NCBI GenBank assembly: GCA_016793885.1
Contig: JAEUHE010000031.1
Coordinates: forward strand, 1-64,000
Reading direction: 5' to 3'
From: Verrucomicrobiales bacterium
GTDB lineage: Bacteria > Verrucomicrobiota > Verrucomicrobiia > Limisphaerales > UBA11320
DNA: 64,000 nt
In this document: one piece after another, positions 17,126 through 26,760 of the stretch
Position numbering within the stretch: the stretch's first letter is position 1
Layout of the letters: every line of letters starts with the position of its first letter
Notes under the pieces: model-generated
The model's input: the letters and a program-made list of their open reading frames with translations, nothing else
Database searches by the model: none
What the model was told of the DNA's origin: nothing
Made by a program: the position numbers and the translations under genes

Positions 17126-18076
17126 ATGAAAACGATCCCACTCCTCCTCGCGCTTTGCCTCGCGATGGTCGCCTCCGCGGCCGATCAGATTCCCACGTTC
17201 CTCGAACCCGCCGCCGGTGGCCGAGACTACCTGGATCAAGGTGAATACAAAAACAGCTGGGGTGGAGCCCAGATCATCGCTTTGGGCGACGACAATTTCC
17301 GCATGGTGACCTATCCAGGCGGACTTCCGGGCGATGGCTGGAACAAGGAGACGCGCACCGAAGTACCGGGAAAGCGCGACGGCAAGAAGATCGTGTTCAC
17401 GGGTGAGAATGGCTATCGCGCGGAGTTGGCCGACGGCAAGATCACCATTACCACAGCCACAGGCGGACCTTACACCATGGAGAAAACCGCGCGGAAGAGC
17501 CCAACCCTGGGCGCACCCGCTCCCGCCGGAGCCGTAGTCTTGTTGGATGGCTCCAGCGCCGACGCCTGGGAAGGCGGGCATTTGGACGACCGAAAACTCC
17601 TCGCGGCGGGATGCAAGAGCAAGCAGGCGTTCGGCAATTTCACTGCCCATCTAGAATTCCTCCTCCCCTTCAAGCCGCTCGGCCGTGGACAAGATCGCGG
17701 GAACAGCGGCGTCTATGTCCAAGATCGGTATGAGATTCAAGTTCTGGACAGCTTCGGCCTCAAGGGCGAGAACAACGAGTGTGGCGGCCTCTACACCCAG
17801 GCCAAGCCGGCCGTCAACATGTGCTTCCCGCCGTTGACCTGGCAGACCTACGACATCGAGTTCACCGCCGCCACCTACGACGCCGCCGGAACGAAGACCA
17901 AGAACGCCATCCTGACCTTGAAACACAATGGCGTGACCATTCATGACCACTTTGAACTCAAGGGACCTACACCGGGCAACGGCCGCAAGGAAGACGCGAC
18001 CCCGGGACCTTTCCAACTGCAGGGTCACGGAAATCCGGTGTTCTATCGCAATATCTGGGTGGTGCCCCGCTCCTAA
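17126..18076 (+). CDS. Exported DUF1080 protein (3-keto-disaccharide hydrolase family)
   Basis: A 316-aa exported protein. A signal peptide (KTIPLLLALCLAMVASA) is followed by a DUF1080 domain in the C-terminal two thirds. This is a concanavalin-like beta-jelly-roll family, some members of which hydrolyse 3-keto sugars. The defining block is GNSGVYVQDRYEIQVLDSFG, with the preceding FTAHLEFLLPF and the later GPFQLQGHGNPVFYRNIWV. An N-terminal region of about 120 residues precedes it and is common in Verrucomicrobia and Planctomycetes members. The ATG at 17126 gives the clean leader; a TTG two codons earlier is unlikely. It is 49 bases upstream of a patatin-like gene. Confidence 0.88.
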   Translation: MKTIPLLLALCLAMVASAADQIPTFLEPAAGGRDYLDQGEYKNSWGGAQIIALGDDNFRMVTYPGGLPGDGWNKETRTEVPGKRDGKKIVFTGENGYRAELADGKITITTATGGPYTMEKTARKSPTLGAPAPAGAVVLLDGSSADAWEGGHLDDRKLLAAGCKSKQAFGNFTAHLEFLLPFKPLGRGQDRGNSGVYVQDRYEIQVLDSFGLKGENNECGGLYTQAKPAVNMCFPPLTWQTYDIEFTAATYDAAGTKTKNAILTLKHNGVTIHDHFELKGPTPGNGRKEDATPGPFQLQGHGNPVFYRNIWVVPRS

Positions 18077-18125
18077 GCCAGCCCATTCCAGCGAATCACT
18101 CGATGGGAACGACCCAGGATCTTTC

Positions 18126-19340
18126 ATGAACTACCGAGGGACTATAGCCTGTCTGCTGGCCTCGGTATGGATGGCGATGACCACCGGCTGCGGTACCCTC
18201 CGACACCGGAACGCGCTGCCGGAATTACACTCCGTCCACGCCCAGATCCCGGGCTACACCGACATCCGCGATTGGGGAGACCAGCACAGTCCGGTGCTCC
18301 GGAGGAGTGTCGAACAAGCACTCCACCAGCAAGCCGCGCACACCGGACAATCAGTGCAAACGCTGGCCTCCCAACCCGTGTCAATCCTGGCGCTGTCCGG
18401 GGGCGGCATGAACGGGGCCTTCGGTGCCGGATTTCTCTGCGGATGGACTCAGCACGGTTCCCGGCCCCAATTCGATTTGGTGACCGGCATCAGCGCCGGA
18501 TCTTTGCTGGCCCCGTTCGCCTTTCTGGGCACCAATCACGATGGCACCCTTTGCCAAATCCAAGCTGAGCTGGGTCCGAAAGGAATCGTCCGGCGCAAGG
18601 GGTTTCTCCACCTCCTGCGCGAAGACTCGTTGTTCGATACCACTCCATTGCAGCGGTTGCTCGAGCGCTACATCACACCCGAGCTGGTTGAACAGATTGC
18701 TCAGGAACACGCCAAGGGCCGCCGGTTGTGGGTAGGAACTGCGAACCTCGACTCCCGTCGTCCGGTGATCTGGGACCTGGGCGCGGTCGCCGCGAGCAAT
18801 CGTCCGGACGCCCCGGAACTGTTCCGCCAGGTCCTACTCGCCTCTTCGGCAATCCCAGGAGCCTTCCCGCCGGTCTACTTCAACGTGGAAGCGAATGGTC
18901 GGACGTTTGACGAAATGCACGTGGACGGCGGTGTGGGCTTCCAGGTATTCGCCTACGGGGTGGTCGTAAACCTGGATAACGAACTCCGACAAGCCGACAA
19001 ACAGTTACCCGCCCGGCCCGCCCGCCTGTTTATCATCCGCAACGGGGAACTCCGACCCCATTACCATCCCGTGAATGCACGGGTGGTGCCAATCATCATG
19101 AATTCCATCAACACCCTGACCTACCGGCAATCCATGGGTGACTTGTATCGGATGTTCGCTTATGCGGGACGCGACCAGGTTGATTTCAATCTCGCCGGCC
19201 TTCCTTCGGACTACCGCCCGCAGACTCAGACCGAGTTTGACCCGGAGGAAATGAAACGGCTGTTCGACCTGGGGCAGGATCTAGCCCGCCGCGGATATCA
19301 GTGGATCAGAACCCCTCCCGGCTACGGCCCCACAGATTAG
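18126..19340 (+). CDS. Patatin-like phospholipase, lipoprotein
   Basis: A 404-aa patatin-like lipid acyl hydrolase, probably tethered to the envelope as a lipoprotein: the leader MNYRGTIACLLASVWMAMTT ends in the lipobox TTGC. The active site is typical: oxyanion glycines SGGGMNGAFGAGFL, nucleophile Ser in GISAGS, and the catalytic Asp in VDGGV. It should cleave phospholipid or other acyl esters. The ATG at 18126 was chosen because it gives the lipoprotein leader; readings that begin earlier overlap the DUF1080 gene and lack a leader. It is likely co-transcribed with the DUF1080 gene. Confidence 0.88.
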   Translation: MNYRGTIACLLASVWMAMTTGCGTLRHRNALPELHSVHAQIPGYTDIRDWGDQHSPVLRRSVEQALHQQAAHTGQSVQTLASQPVSILALSGGGMNGAFGAGFLCGWTQHGSRPQFDLVTGISAGSLLAPFAFLGTNHDGTLCQIQAELGPKGIVRRKGFLHLLREDSLFDTTPLQRLLERYITPELVEQIAQEHAKGRRLWVGTANLDSRRPVIWDLGAVAASNRPDAPELFRQVLLASSAIPGAFPPVYFNVEANGRTFDEMHVDGGVGFQVFAYGVVVNLDNELRQADKQLPARPARLFIIRNGELRPHYHPVNARVVPIIMNSINTLTYRQSMGDLYRMFAYAGRDQVDFNLAGLPSDYRPQTQTEFDPEEMKRLFDLGQDLARRGYQWIRTPPGYGPTD

Positions 19341-19550
19341 GGGAACGGGACTCAACTAGGGCTCGCTCGGTTGAGGAAGCACAGCTAGGTTCCTGACCGG
19401 ACCCTAGAGCGCAGGCCAGGACGTCGACAAGGGGTCGTCGATGGGTCGAGGTGTGACGAGCAGGCCGAAGGTAGTGACCAGGCCGGCCAAAGCCCGGATG
19501 TCAGTGAGGTGATGTCTCGAGCTGAGCAAAATGAGGACAGGCAAGACCAG

Positions 19551-22547
19551 ATGAACATGAGCACCAAGCCGCTTCCAGGAATCGCGACCCTCAACGGGGG
19601 TCTCCTACTCTCCATCCTTCTGGCCATCCCACCGGAGGAGGTGCCAGCCGCGACAACCCCCAACCCGCGTTCCATGGAGGTTCAGGTAATCGAGGAGGCC
19701 ACCGGCCAGCCGGTGGCCGGCGTCGTCGTGCTGTCCCCCTACCACCAGAGCCTACTCCAGGATCCCACGAACTCCTCAGCCTCGCTGCCTCACACCGACC
19801 AGAACGGCAAGCTTCGACTCACCATCCCCGAAGCGTTAACCCCACCCGGCCAATTCTATCTGGCGATTCAGGCTTCCAACTATCCCGCGCTCAATTTGAA
19901 TTGGTCCTCGCCGACCGGCGGGCCGATCCGCGACCGACTGCCAGCTTCGCATGTTGTTCGACTTCCCCCCCGGTCGACCGTCGGAGGCTGGGTCCGCGAC
20001 TCCCAAGGACGCCCCGTCGTGGGCGCCAAGGTGATGGTTTGGGGCTACGACCAGAATGGAGCGAGCAGCCCAACGCCGAACGGACTTCAAATCTTCCAAC
20101 AGTTTCATCTCCCCCGCGAACCCCACCGGGCGGTGGAGACCGACCAAGAGGGGCGTTGGAGGTTCGACCGCTATCCCTCCGGGCTTACCTTCCTCACCAT
20201 GGATGTCATCCAGCCCGGAGGCGCGTTAACTTCTTTCGTCACTCCCAGTTCCCAGAACTTCGGCCTGATGCCCCGCGGAAGCTCCATCGACCTTGAGAGT
20301 CTGTTGAACACGAACGCCACTCTGGTCCTCAAGCCTGGTTTCACCCTGCGCGGTGTCATCACCGACTCCCGAGGAACCCCTGTTCCGCACGCCATTATTC
20401 AAGAGCAGATCGGCATGGACATGGCTTTCCACCCGACGCAAGCCACGAACGGGTTGGACGGAAGATTCGAGCTGAAAGACCGGAGCTACCGACGCGGGCT
20501 CCTGAGGGTCGCCGCCCCGGGCTATGCCCTAGCCTTGCACTCGGTGGAGCCGAAACCCGAGGCCGGCGAGATTCGAATTAGCCTCCAGCCCCAGAAACCC
20601 ATTCGAATCCAAGTACTGACCGCGGAAGGTCAGCCCGTGGGCAGCGCCCGGATCAGCACAATCCCTCATCGGTCGGGAGTCTATGCTTCCTGGGAAGCGA
20701 CGACGGACCGTCAGGGTTCGGCGACCTGGACCAACGCGCCTCTCGAGGAACTGTTCTTCTGGATCAGCTGGCCCCATCAGCCTCAGCCCCGCTCGATCAA
20801 GGTGCCCGTCGACCAACGCGAGCAGACCGTTCGAATGCCGGCCGGATCCAACGCCGTGGCTTACCTCAAGGTTCGCGCTCAGGACGAGGACTCAGGCCAG
20901 CCACTGGCGAACTTCACTGTCAAACGTCGTCAATACGCTGGAATGCCGTCCCAACCATGGGGCGAAGGAAAACAAGGGGAGTTCACGGGACAACTCAGCC
21001 CCTCTGATCCACAGGGCGGCATGGGCGAAGGTTGGCTGGTCGACGTGGAGGCACCTGGGCATTTGGCGTGGAAAAGCGAGATGATCTATGCCGATGCCGG
21101 CGACCAGGAGATCGCGGTGCGGCTTCGAAAAGCCGTCCCCCTGACTGGGCGGGTGCTTCAGCCCAGCGGCCAACCCGCCAGCCAAGCTAGCCTAATCCTG
21201 AATACTCAGGACTGGGGCGTGTATTCGCACCAACCTGGGGTTTTTCAGGCATCGCAAGGTGCCGTTTCCGCAAAGTGTGACATGAACGGCAACTTCAGCT
21301 TGGCTCCCTCCGTCGAAGACCGCTGGGTCGTGATCACTCACTCGACGGGATTCTTCTCCGCGCGCCTGTCGGAACTCCAGAAGAACTCCACCGTAACTCT
21401 GCAAGCCTGGGCACGGGTCGAGGGCATCCTTAAGATCGGGGGCAAGCCGGCGAAATCAGCCCCCGTGAGCGTGCGGACGCCGCTCGTTCGTGAAGGGTCC
21501 ATTCCCTACCAGGCAACGTACAGCCAAGCCACCGATGCCGCAGGGCGGTTCGTTTTCACCAACCTTCCCCCCGGGAACTATCTCTGGTACCGTCAACCCC
21601 GGCCGATCATGGGCGCACCCGTGGTGGAAAGCCATCCCTTCCCCTTCGACCTGAAGCCCGCCGAGGCCAAGACGCTGGAATTACCGACTGGCGGTCGGAT
21701 CGTGCAGGGTGCCTTCCAAACTTCGGACGAGGTGGACTGGTTCAATGATGCTCATACGCTTCAGCTCAAGATCCCACCTCCGCCCGATGCCCCGCTCTAC
21801 AATGATTTTACCAACCCCAAAGAATTTGAAGTGGCGCGAAAGGCCTATGCGGATTCGCCCGAGCTTAAAGAGTATCAGCGACAAGCCCGCCAATACCAGC
21901 TGGAGATGGACTCTACCGGAGGCTTCCGAATCGCCGACGTCCCGCCGGGAACCTATCTGTTGAAAGTCAACCTGACTCAACCTCCGCCGCCGGGTCAGCA
22001 CCGCATGTACAATGCACAATCCATCGGCGCACTCGAGAAGGAGGTCATCATTCCCCCGGGAGAAGGCCTGGTCGACCTGGGCGAATTCGATCTTGCAGTT
22101 CGAAGTCCAGGAACCAAGCCCTCGGCCCCGCTGGATCTGCCCTTGCTCACGAGCGATGACAAACCCATGAAACTCTCCAACCTGCGCGGCAAGCCGGTGG
22201 TGGTGACGCTCTGGGCGGATTGGGCTTTAGGAGCGCGGGATCATCTCAAAAAGGTCGACACCGCGCGCGGGCAGCTACAAGTGAGCAATGAGGTGACGTT
22301 CGTGGCCGTCAACCTCGATGAGGACCAAGCTCGGGCCTCGGCTGCGCCCACGGGTGTTGACCACCAGTGGACGCTGGCCCGCGCGCAAGGCCGCGATCGG
22401 CTGACCTGGATCGATCAAGTCGGTTTCAACACCCTGCCGCTCACGCTGGTCCTCGATGCCAAAGGCCGGATCGTAGCCCGGGACGTCGCACCCGACCGAT
22501 TAAAGTCCGGCCTCGTTCGTGCGCAGAAACGATCCTCGATGCCCTAG
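19551..22547 (+). CDS. Exported carboxypeptidase-regulatory-like protein with a cysteine-less thioredoxin fold
   Basis: An exported protein of about 998 aa made of repeated beta-sandwich domains of the carboxypeptidase regulatory-like/Cna-B kind. It has many G-x-V-x-D-x-x-G-x-P-V-x-x-A units, such as VGGWVRDSQGRPVVGAKVMV and GVITDSRGTPVPHAII. The last 150 residues look like a TlpA/AhpC-type thioredoxin domain (MKLSNLRGKPVVVTLWADW, then VTFVAVNLDEDQ and LPLTLVLDAKGRIVARDV). The redox motif is WADWALGARDH, with no CxxC, so it cannot be a disulfide reductase. The start is uncertain; ATG at 19551 or 19557 gives the leader, and a GTG at 19509 is also in frame. A related gene follows 25 bases downstream. 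Confidence 0.72.
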   Translation: MNMSTKPLPGIATLNGGLLLSILLAIPPEEVPAATTPNPRSMEVQVIEEATGQPVAGVVVLSPYHQSLLQDPTNSSASLPHTDQNGKLRLTIPEALTPPGQFYLAIQASNYPALNLNWSSPTGGPIRDRLPASHVVRLPPRSTVGGWVRDSQGRPVVGAKVMVWGYDQNGASSPTPNGLQIFQQFHLPREPHRAVETDQEGRWRFDRYPSGLTFLTMDVIQPGGALTSFVTPSSQNFGLMPRGSSIDLESLLNTNATLVLKPGFTLRGVITDSRGTPVPHAIIQEQIGMDMAFHPTQATNGLDGRFELKDRSYRRGLLRVAAPGYALALHSVEPKPEAGEIRISLQPQKPIRIQVLTAEGQPVGSARISTIPHRSGVYASWEATTDRQGSATWTNAPLEELFFWISWPHQPQPRSIKVPVDQREQTVRMPAGSNAVAYLKVRAQDEDSGQPLANFTVKRRQYAGMPSQPWGEGKQGEFTGQLSPSDPQGGMGEGWLVDVEAPGHLAWKSEMIYADAGDQEIAVRLRKAVPLTGRVLQPSGQPASQASLILNTQDWGVYSHQPGVFQASQGAVSAKCDMNGNFSLAPSVEDRWVVITHSTGFFSARLSELQKNSTVTLQAWARVEGILKIGGKPAKSAPVSVRTPLVREGSIPYQATYSQATDAAGRFVFTNLPPGNYLWYRQPRPIMGAPVVESHPFPFDLKPAEAKTLELPTGGRIVQGAFQTSDEVDWFNDAHTLQLKIPPPPDAPLYNDFTNPKEFEVARKAYADSPELKEYQRQARQYQLEMDSTGGFRIADVPPGTYLLKVNLTQPPPPGQHRMYNAQSIGALEKEVIIPPGEGLVDLGEFDLAVRSPGTKPSAPLDLPLLTSDDKPMKLSNLRGKPVVVTLWADWALGARDHLKKVDTARGQLQVSNEVTFVAVNLDEDQARASAAPTGVDHQWTLARAQGRDRLTWIDQVGFNTLPLTLVLDAKGRIVARDVAPDRLKSGLVRAQKRSSMP

Positions 22548-22572
22548 CCCTTCACCCCCAACTCTTCCCCTT

Positions 22573-23937
22573 ATGAATGCTTCATCCCAATTCTACCTTC
22601 GCCGACCGAAGCGATGGCAGGCTACTCTTGCCCTGGCAGCGGCGTCGCTCTGCTGGCTCGGAGCAGGCCCGAACGCGCGGGCGGGAACTCCCCTGGACGT
22701 CCGGGGACTGGTCACCGGGGCCGACGGCGACTTCATCGAGGGCGCCGCAGTGTATGTGTTTACGGCACAGCCCAAGGATGGAAAATCCATCGTCTGCCCA
22801 AGCTGCTACCCCGATTGCGCCAAACATACCCAGACCGATACTTCGGGAAAGTTCGTGTTGTCAGGTCTCGATAGTGACCTCGATTTTCGTCTGCTCGTGG
22901 TCGCGAAGGGACATCTGCCTCGCTACATACGAAACGTGGATCCCGAGGCCGGCAGCGTTGAGGCCAGTCTCAAACCCATCACCTTTCCCAAAGCCCTGCC
23001 CGAACATCGCATTGTCGGCAAACTGCTGGATCCCGAAGGAAAGCCACTGGCGGGAGCGATTGTCGAGGTGGAGGGCGCACGTTACGGTCAGTACAGCTAC
23101 ACTTCAGCGAAGAACCTGGCGGATCCCATCGCTGCCACCGATGCCCATGGAGAGTTCCTGTTCACCTGCAAGTCCGACCTGAAGGGCCTTTTGGTGACCC
23201 TGAAACCTCGGGGCCTGGCTCGAGAAAAGATGTGGCTGGATGTCGGAAAATCCTACCTGATTCCGGTCAAAACAGGGGTAACCGTCACGGGACGACTGCT
23301 CAATGGCCAGCGGCCCATGTCCGAGCTCACCCTCGACATGTCCACGCAGGAACGCAGCATGGAAAACTACCTCGCCAACCTGGAGATCGCCACCGACGAG
23401 GAAGGGCGATTCAAACTGGAGCATGTGCCGGCTAGACGGAGCTTTTGGATCACCACGCAGATGAAGGAAGTAATCAGCCTCGGAGCGACGCTCGCGCCAC
23501 ACGCTTTTGTGACAGGCGACAACGGATCGACCGTGGATTTGGGTGACCTCGCCATGCGACCCTCACTTTCCATTAGCGGAAAGGTAGTGATGTCCGACGG
23601 CAAGCCGATTCCCGAGAAGACCAGGCTGAGCTTCTCGCTCGAAGATTCCAACGATTCCGCTCAGGTCACGATCGAAGAGGAAGGCGATTTCGAGATCCGA
23701 GGAATACCACCGGGCCGCGCCAGCCTCTGGCTACGCATCCCGGGGTATCGCCTGTCAGCAAAGAATCCGAACAAGGATTGGCTGAACGACGGTCGTCTCC
23801 TGGGGGTAGTGTCGAAAAATCTGGAAGACTTCACCATCCACCTCGAGCCGGGCGAACGCTTCGATCAGAACGACGCCCCTCCCGACTCCGAACGATATCC
23901 CCGCGACAAGCCCTTGCAGGGAGCGCCTGCGAAGTAG
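22573..23937 (+). CDS. Exported carboxypeptidase-regulatory-like repeat protein
   Basis: A 454-aa exported protein with a Sec leader (WQATLALAAASLCWLGAGPNARA) and three or four carboxypeptidase regulatory-like beta domains: LDVRGLVTGADGDFIEGAAV, IVGKLLDPEGKPLAGAIVEV, TVTGRLLNGQRPMSELTL and SISGKVVMSDGKPIPEKTRL. No enzyme domain is visible. It repeats the architecture of the gene just upstream, without the thioredoxin part, and the two very likely form an operon. The ATG at 22573 fits the leader; a reading that begins earlier would overlap the upstream gene. The Cys-rich stretch CPSCYPDCAK is unusual for this type of domain. Confidence 0.75.
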   Translation: MNASSQFYLRRPKRWQATLALAAASLCWLGAGPNARAGTPLDVRGLVTGADGDFIEGAAVYVFTAQPKDGKSIVCPSCYPDCAKHTQTDTSGKFVLSGLDSDLDFRLLVVAKGHLPRYIRNVDPEAGSVEASLKPITFPKALPEHRIVGKLLDPEGKPLAGAIVEVEGARYGQYSYTSAKNLADPIAATDAHGEFLFTCKSDLKGLLVTLKPRGLAREKMWLDVGKSYLIPVKTGVTVTGRLLNGQRPMSELTLDMSTQERSMENYLANLEIATDEEGRFKLEHVPARRSFWITTQMKEVISLGATLAPHAFVTGDNGSTVDLGDLAMRPSLSISGKVVMSDGKPIPEKTRLSFSLEDSNDSAQVTIEEEGDFEIRGIPPGRASLWLRIPGYRLSAKNPNKDWLNDGRLLGVVSKNLEDFTIHLEPGERFDQNDAPPDSERYPRDKPLQGAPAK

Positions 23938-23987
23938 GGCATCCATCGAGCCAAGAACTCAGCTAGATGGGTCCTTAGAAGGTGACG

Positions 23988-24034
23988 AGTCATCCGAGGA
24001 ATCCGTGGTTAAAACCGCCGTTTTAGGTTCCTCT
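23988..24034 (+). repeat. Dispersed ATCCGTG-type repeat, copy 2 (short)
   Basis: Bases near 23992-24011 read ATCCGAGGAATCCGTGGTT, followed by a tail and TTTTAGG. One 9-base unit is missing relative to the copies near 33.88 and 55.46 kb. Just after it, from about 24048 to 24075, is a different but similar modular sequence (CTCTGCGCCTCTTCCCGTCTCTGCGG in outline). Confidence 0.6.
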
Positions 24035-24118
24035 GGAATCGGTCTTCTCTGCGCCTCTTCCCGTCTCTGCGGTGCATATCAGTCCCGTTGGGTCTCTTGG
24101 CTGAGTTGCGGGTCCACG

Positions 24119-26710
24119 TCACTCAGGACTCTTCACCTCGAAGAGCGGGCCAAGCATCTTCTTTCCCAAGGGCTGATCAGGTCGCACACTAAGAAGACGA
24201 TCGTAGAGCAATCGCGCCCGCTGCGGATCCGCCTGAGCCATTACTTGGATGACGCTGATGAGTCGAGCGTACGACGCCGTGAAATACAGGCTAGCCTCGG
24301 CGGATTTGAAATACAGCTCGACCGCCTGCTTGAAGTCCCCGGACGCCTCCTGGCTCAGCCCCCGTAAATAGTGATCCCTCGCCAGCACGAACGACCGAAC
24401 CAGCCCTTCCTGTTGAAACGGCTGCTCACTCGCCGCATCGCGAGATGTCGCCAGGGTTCGAGCGCAATCGTCCAACAGCTGAATCAATGTGGAGGAGGAG
24501 GGCGCGCTTGAGCTCGTAAGGCTTCGTGGCGCAAGAAAGGTAACCCGCGGAAACTCATCCCGATTCAAGGCGCCCGACCCCGCCAACTGGGCAAGCTGCC
24601 CTGCCCCAGCCAATCGACATCCGATCAGCTGAATCGCGTTCTGGAACCCGGCGCTGCGCAACTCGGTGGCATCGGCCGACCGAAACCGTTGCTCCACCTG
24701 CCCCATCCAGTCCACCGAGGGATCCTCCATTCGCCCCACCAAACCGAGAACCGGAATATCCACGTTGAAATGCAACAACCAGGCCTCACTCTGACGAAAG
24801 ACGCTCTGGAAAGTCCGCAACACCATCTTCCAGGTCGCGGCATCCATCTGATGCAGTGGCAGCCACTGGCAAACCAGACCGCCCGGCCGAAGCCTATTGC
24901 GCAGGCTCTGGAAATGCTCCTGCGTGTAGAGCGATCCGCTGCCATCCTGAGCCGGATGAAACAAATCCGCTACGATCACATCATAGGTTTCAGAAGTCAC
25001 CTGGACGAACCGCCGAGCGTCCGCGGCATAGAGCGTCACGCGCGGATTCTTCTGCGGTGCCAGGTTCTGCGGCTCGAACAGTGGCATCATCTCCAAGATC
25101 TCGGGCACCAGTTCGACGCCGTCGATTTCCAGCTCCGGGTAGGTCGTCGCCGCTCCCAGAGTGATCCCGGTTCCCGGGCCCAGAAACAGTGCCCGGCGGG
25201 CCTGCGGGTGGAGCAAGAGGGGAAGATGGGCTTGCCGCCGCTGCGCCACCACCGCCGCCGTCCCTCCCATCTGGAATCGGTTGTTGAGCCGAAGCGTGCG
25301 CTGACCCGCCGCATCTTCGACCACCGACACCATGCCCATCGCTCCCGCTCGCGTGGCCACCACAGTGGAACCTGGCGGCCGCTCTACCAACCCGAGGTCC
25401 GGCGGGGAAAGCAACAGAAGCATCCAGCTCACTGCTGCAGCTCCCCACGACCAGGTGCGAAAGGAAGGGGCCAGGAGCAGATAGCCCAGTGCGAGAACGG
25501 CGAAACATCCTAGGAAATTCACGCTCGGCAATAGCACCAAGCCGAAAACAACTCCGGCTAGCGCGCCGCCAGCATAGTTCAAGGCCACCGCACGGCTCGG
25601 TGTGCTTCCGGCAGCTCGTGCCATCGAAACCCACTGCACAAACAAGCCACCCATGACCAAACACGGGATCAAGAAGACTCCCGCCGCCAAGGTCAGTTCG
25701 GCCAAAAGGACACCGGTCAGTCCTTCCCCGGTCCACCGATGCACCTGTCCGTACACGGATTTGGATCGGGGAAGAAACAGGGCGGCCAAGATCAAACCCA
25801 ATGCCACCCAGGCAAACAAATGGGACAGCAACCGAGGAGCGGCCAGGCGAAACTCGATCCAGCGATGATAGGCTGCGGCGCCCACCGCGGTCGCCACTAG
25901 ATACACAGCCAATGCGGTCGCGAAGGAGTAGATCGTGTTCTCAAAGATCTGCGACAAGGCTCGGATTCCCACCACCTCCACTCCCAGCCCGAGTAACCCC
26001 GTGAGAAACAGGGTGCTCAATAGCCGCCGCCGCGACACCGGGGCTCCCCCCGTCACCCGCTGAGCCCGGGCAGAGGAGCGGGCGGGGATTGGTTTCGTCG
26101 CACACTCGACACGTACCAGCCATCCCGCCACCGCGGCACACATCAAGTTCACAGCCCCGCAGGCAACCAAGCTCCACCACAACCCCAGGGCGGGCATCAC
26201 CACAAACGCGGTTAGCAGACAACCCAGGAAAGCCCCGAAGGTGTTGAAGGCATAGGCGGCACCCAAGCCGCCTGCCGAGGTCCCCTGCCGAGGATTTTGA
26301 ACCATGGCCTCCATGGCAGGAAGCGTCGCCCCCATCGCCACCGTCGACGGCAATAGAATGAGGAGGGGAGCCAGAAAACTCAGGCCCCATTGAACCGTTT
26401 GCCCCGGATCCACCCCCATCCAGCCGCCCACCATCCGGCACCAAGGCAGCACCACGAAAGCCGAGAGAATGGCTCCGAGTCCGATCGCCAACTCCAGGCA
26501 GGCATAGCCGCGCAGAGGGGACCAGTCTGACGGCTTTAAACTCCAAAGGGCGCTACCGAGCGCCAGTCCCAGCATCACCGTCGTGACCACGGAAAGGACC
26601 GATGGCACTTCATGGCCCAACCCGATGGCGAACAGCTTAGCCCAGGCGACTTGGGCTCCCAAGCTTCCCAAACCCGACCACAAGAACAGCCATGGCAGCA
26701 AACGAGGCAT
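24119..26710 (-). CDS. Fused membrane / spermidine synthase-like protein
   Basis: An 863-aa protein that joins a multi-span membrane region (residues about 1-430, roughly 12 hydrophobic segments with MFS-like spacing) to a spermidine-synthase-like Rossmann domain (about 450-660). The SAM-type loop is LFLGPGTGITLGAA, with the following VELVPEILEMM and DVIVADLFHP. A final helical part (about 700-863, LARDHYLRGLSQEASGDFKQ) resembles tetratricopeptide repeats. Such fusions are frequent in Verrucomicrobia, Deltaproteobacteria and Planctomycetes. Their true reaction is unknown; transfer of an aminopropyl group is only a possibility. It ends beside the dispersed repeat near 24.0 kb and diverges from nothing close. 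Confidence 0.82.
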   Translation of the reverse strand: MPRLLPWLFLWSGLGSLGAQVAWAKLFAIGLGHEVPSVLSVVTTVMLGLALGSALWSLKPSDWSPLRGYACLELAIGLGAILSAFVVLPWCRMVGGWMGVDPGQTVQWGLSFLAPLLILLPSTVAMGATLPAMEAMVQNPRQGTSAGGLGAAYAFNTFGAFLGCLLTAFVVMPALGLWWSLVACGAVNLMCAAVAGWLVRVECATKPIPARSSARAQRVTGGAPVSRRRLLSTLFLTGLLGLGVEVVGIRALSQIFENTIYSFATALAVYLVATAVGAAAYHRWIEFRLAAPRLLSHLFAWVALGLILAALFLPRSKSVYGQVHRWTGEGLTGVLLAELTLAAGVFLIPCLVMGGLFVQWVSMARAAGSTPSRAVALNYAGGALAGVVFGLVLLPSVNFLGCFAVLALGYLLLAPSFRTWSWGAAAVSWMLLLLSPPDLGLVERPPGSTVVATRAGAMGMVSVVEDAAGQRTLRLNNRFQMGGTAAVVAQRRQAHLPLLLHPQARRALFLGPGTGITLGAATTYPELEIDGVELVPEILEMMPLFEPQNLAPQKNPRVTLYAADARRFVQVTSETYDVIVADLFHPAQDGSGSLYTQEHFQSLRNRLRPGGLVCQWLPLHQMDAATWKMVLRTFQSVFRQSEAWLLHFNVDIPVLGLVGRMEDPSVDWMGQVEQRFRSADATELRSAGFQNAIQLIGCRLAGAGQLAQLAGSGALNRDEFPRVTFLAPRSLTSSSAPSSSTLIQLLDDCARTLATSRDAASEQPFQQEGLVRSFVLARDHYLRGLSQEASGDFKQAVELYFKSAEASLYFTASYARLISVIQVMAQADPQRARLLYDRLLSVRPDQPLGKKMLGPLFEVKSPE

Positions 26711-26760
26711 GGTGGGAGAACGAGCGTCTGGCCAGTCCGAGGGCTGCCCTCGAGTTCGGC

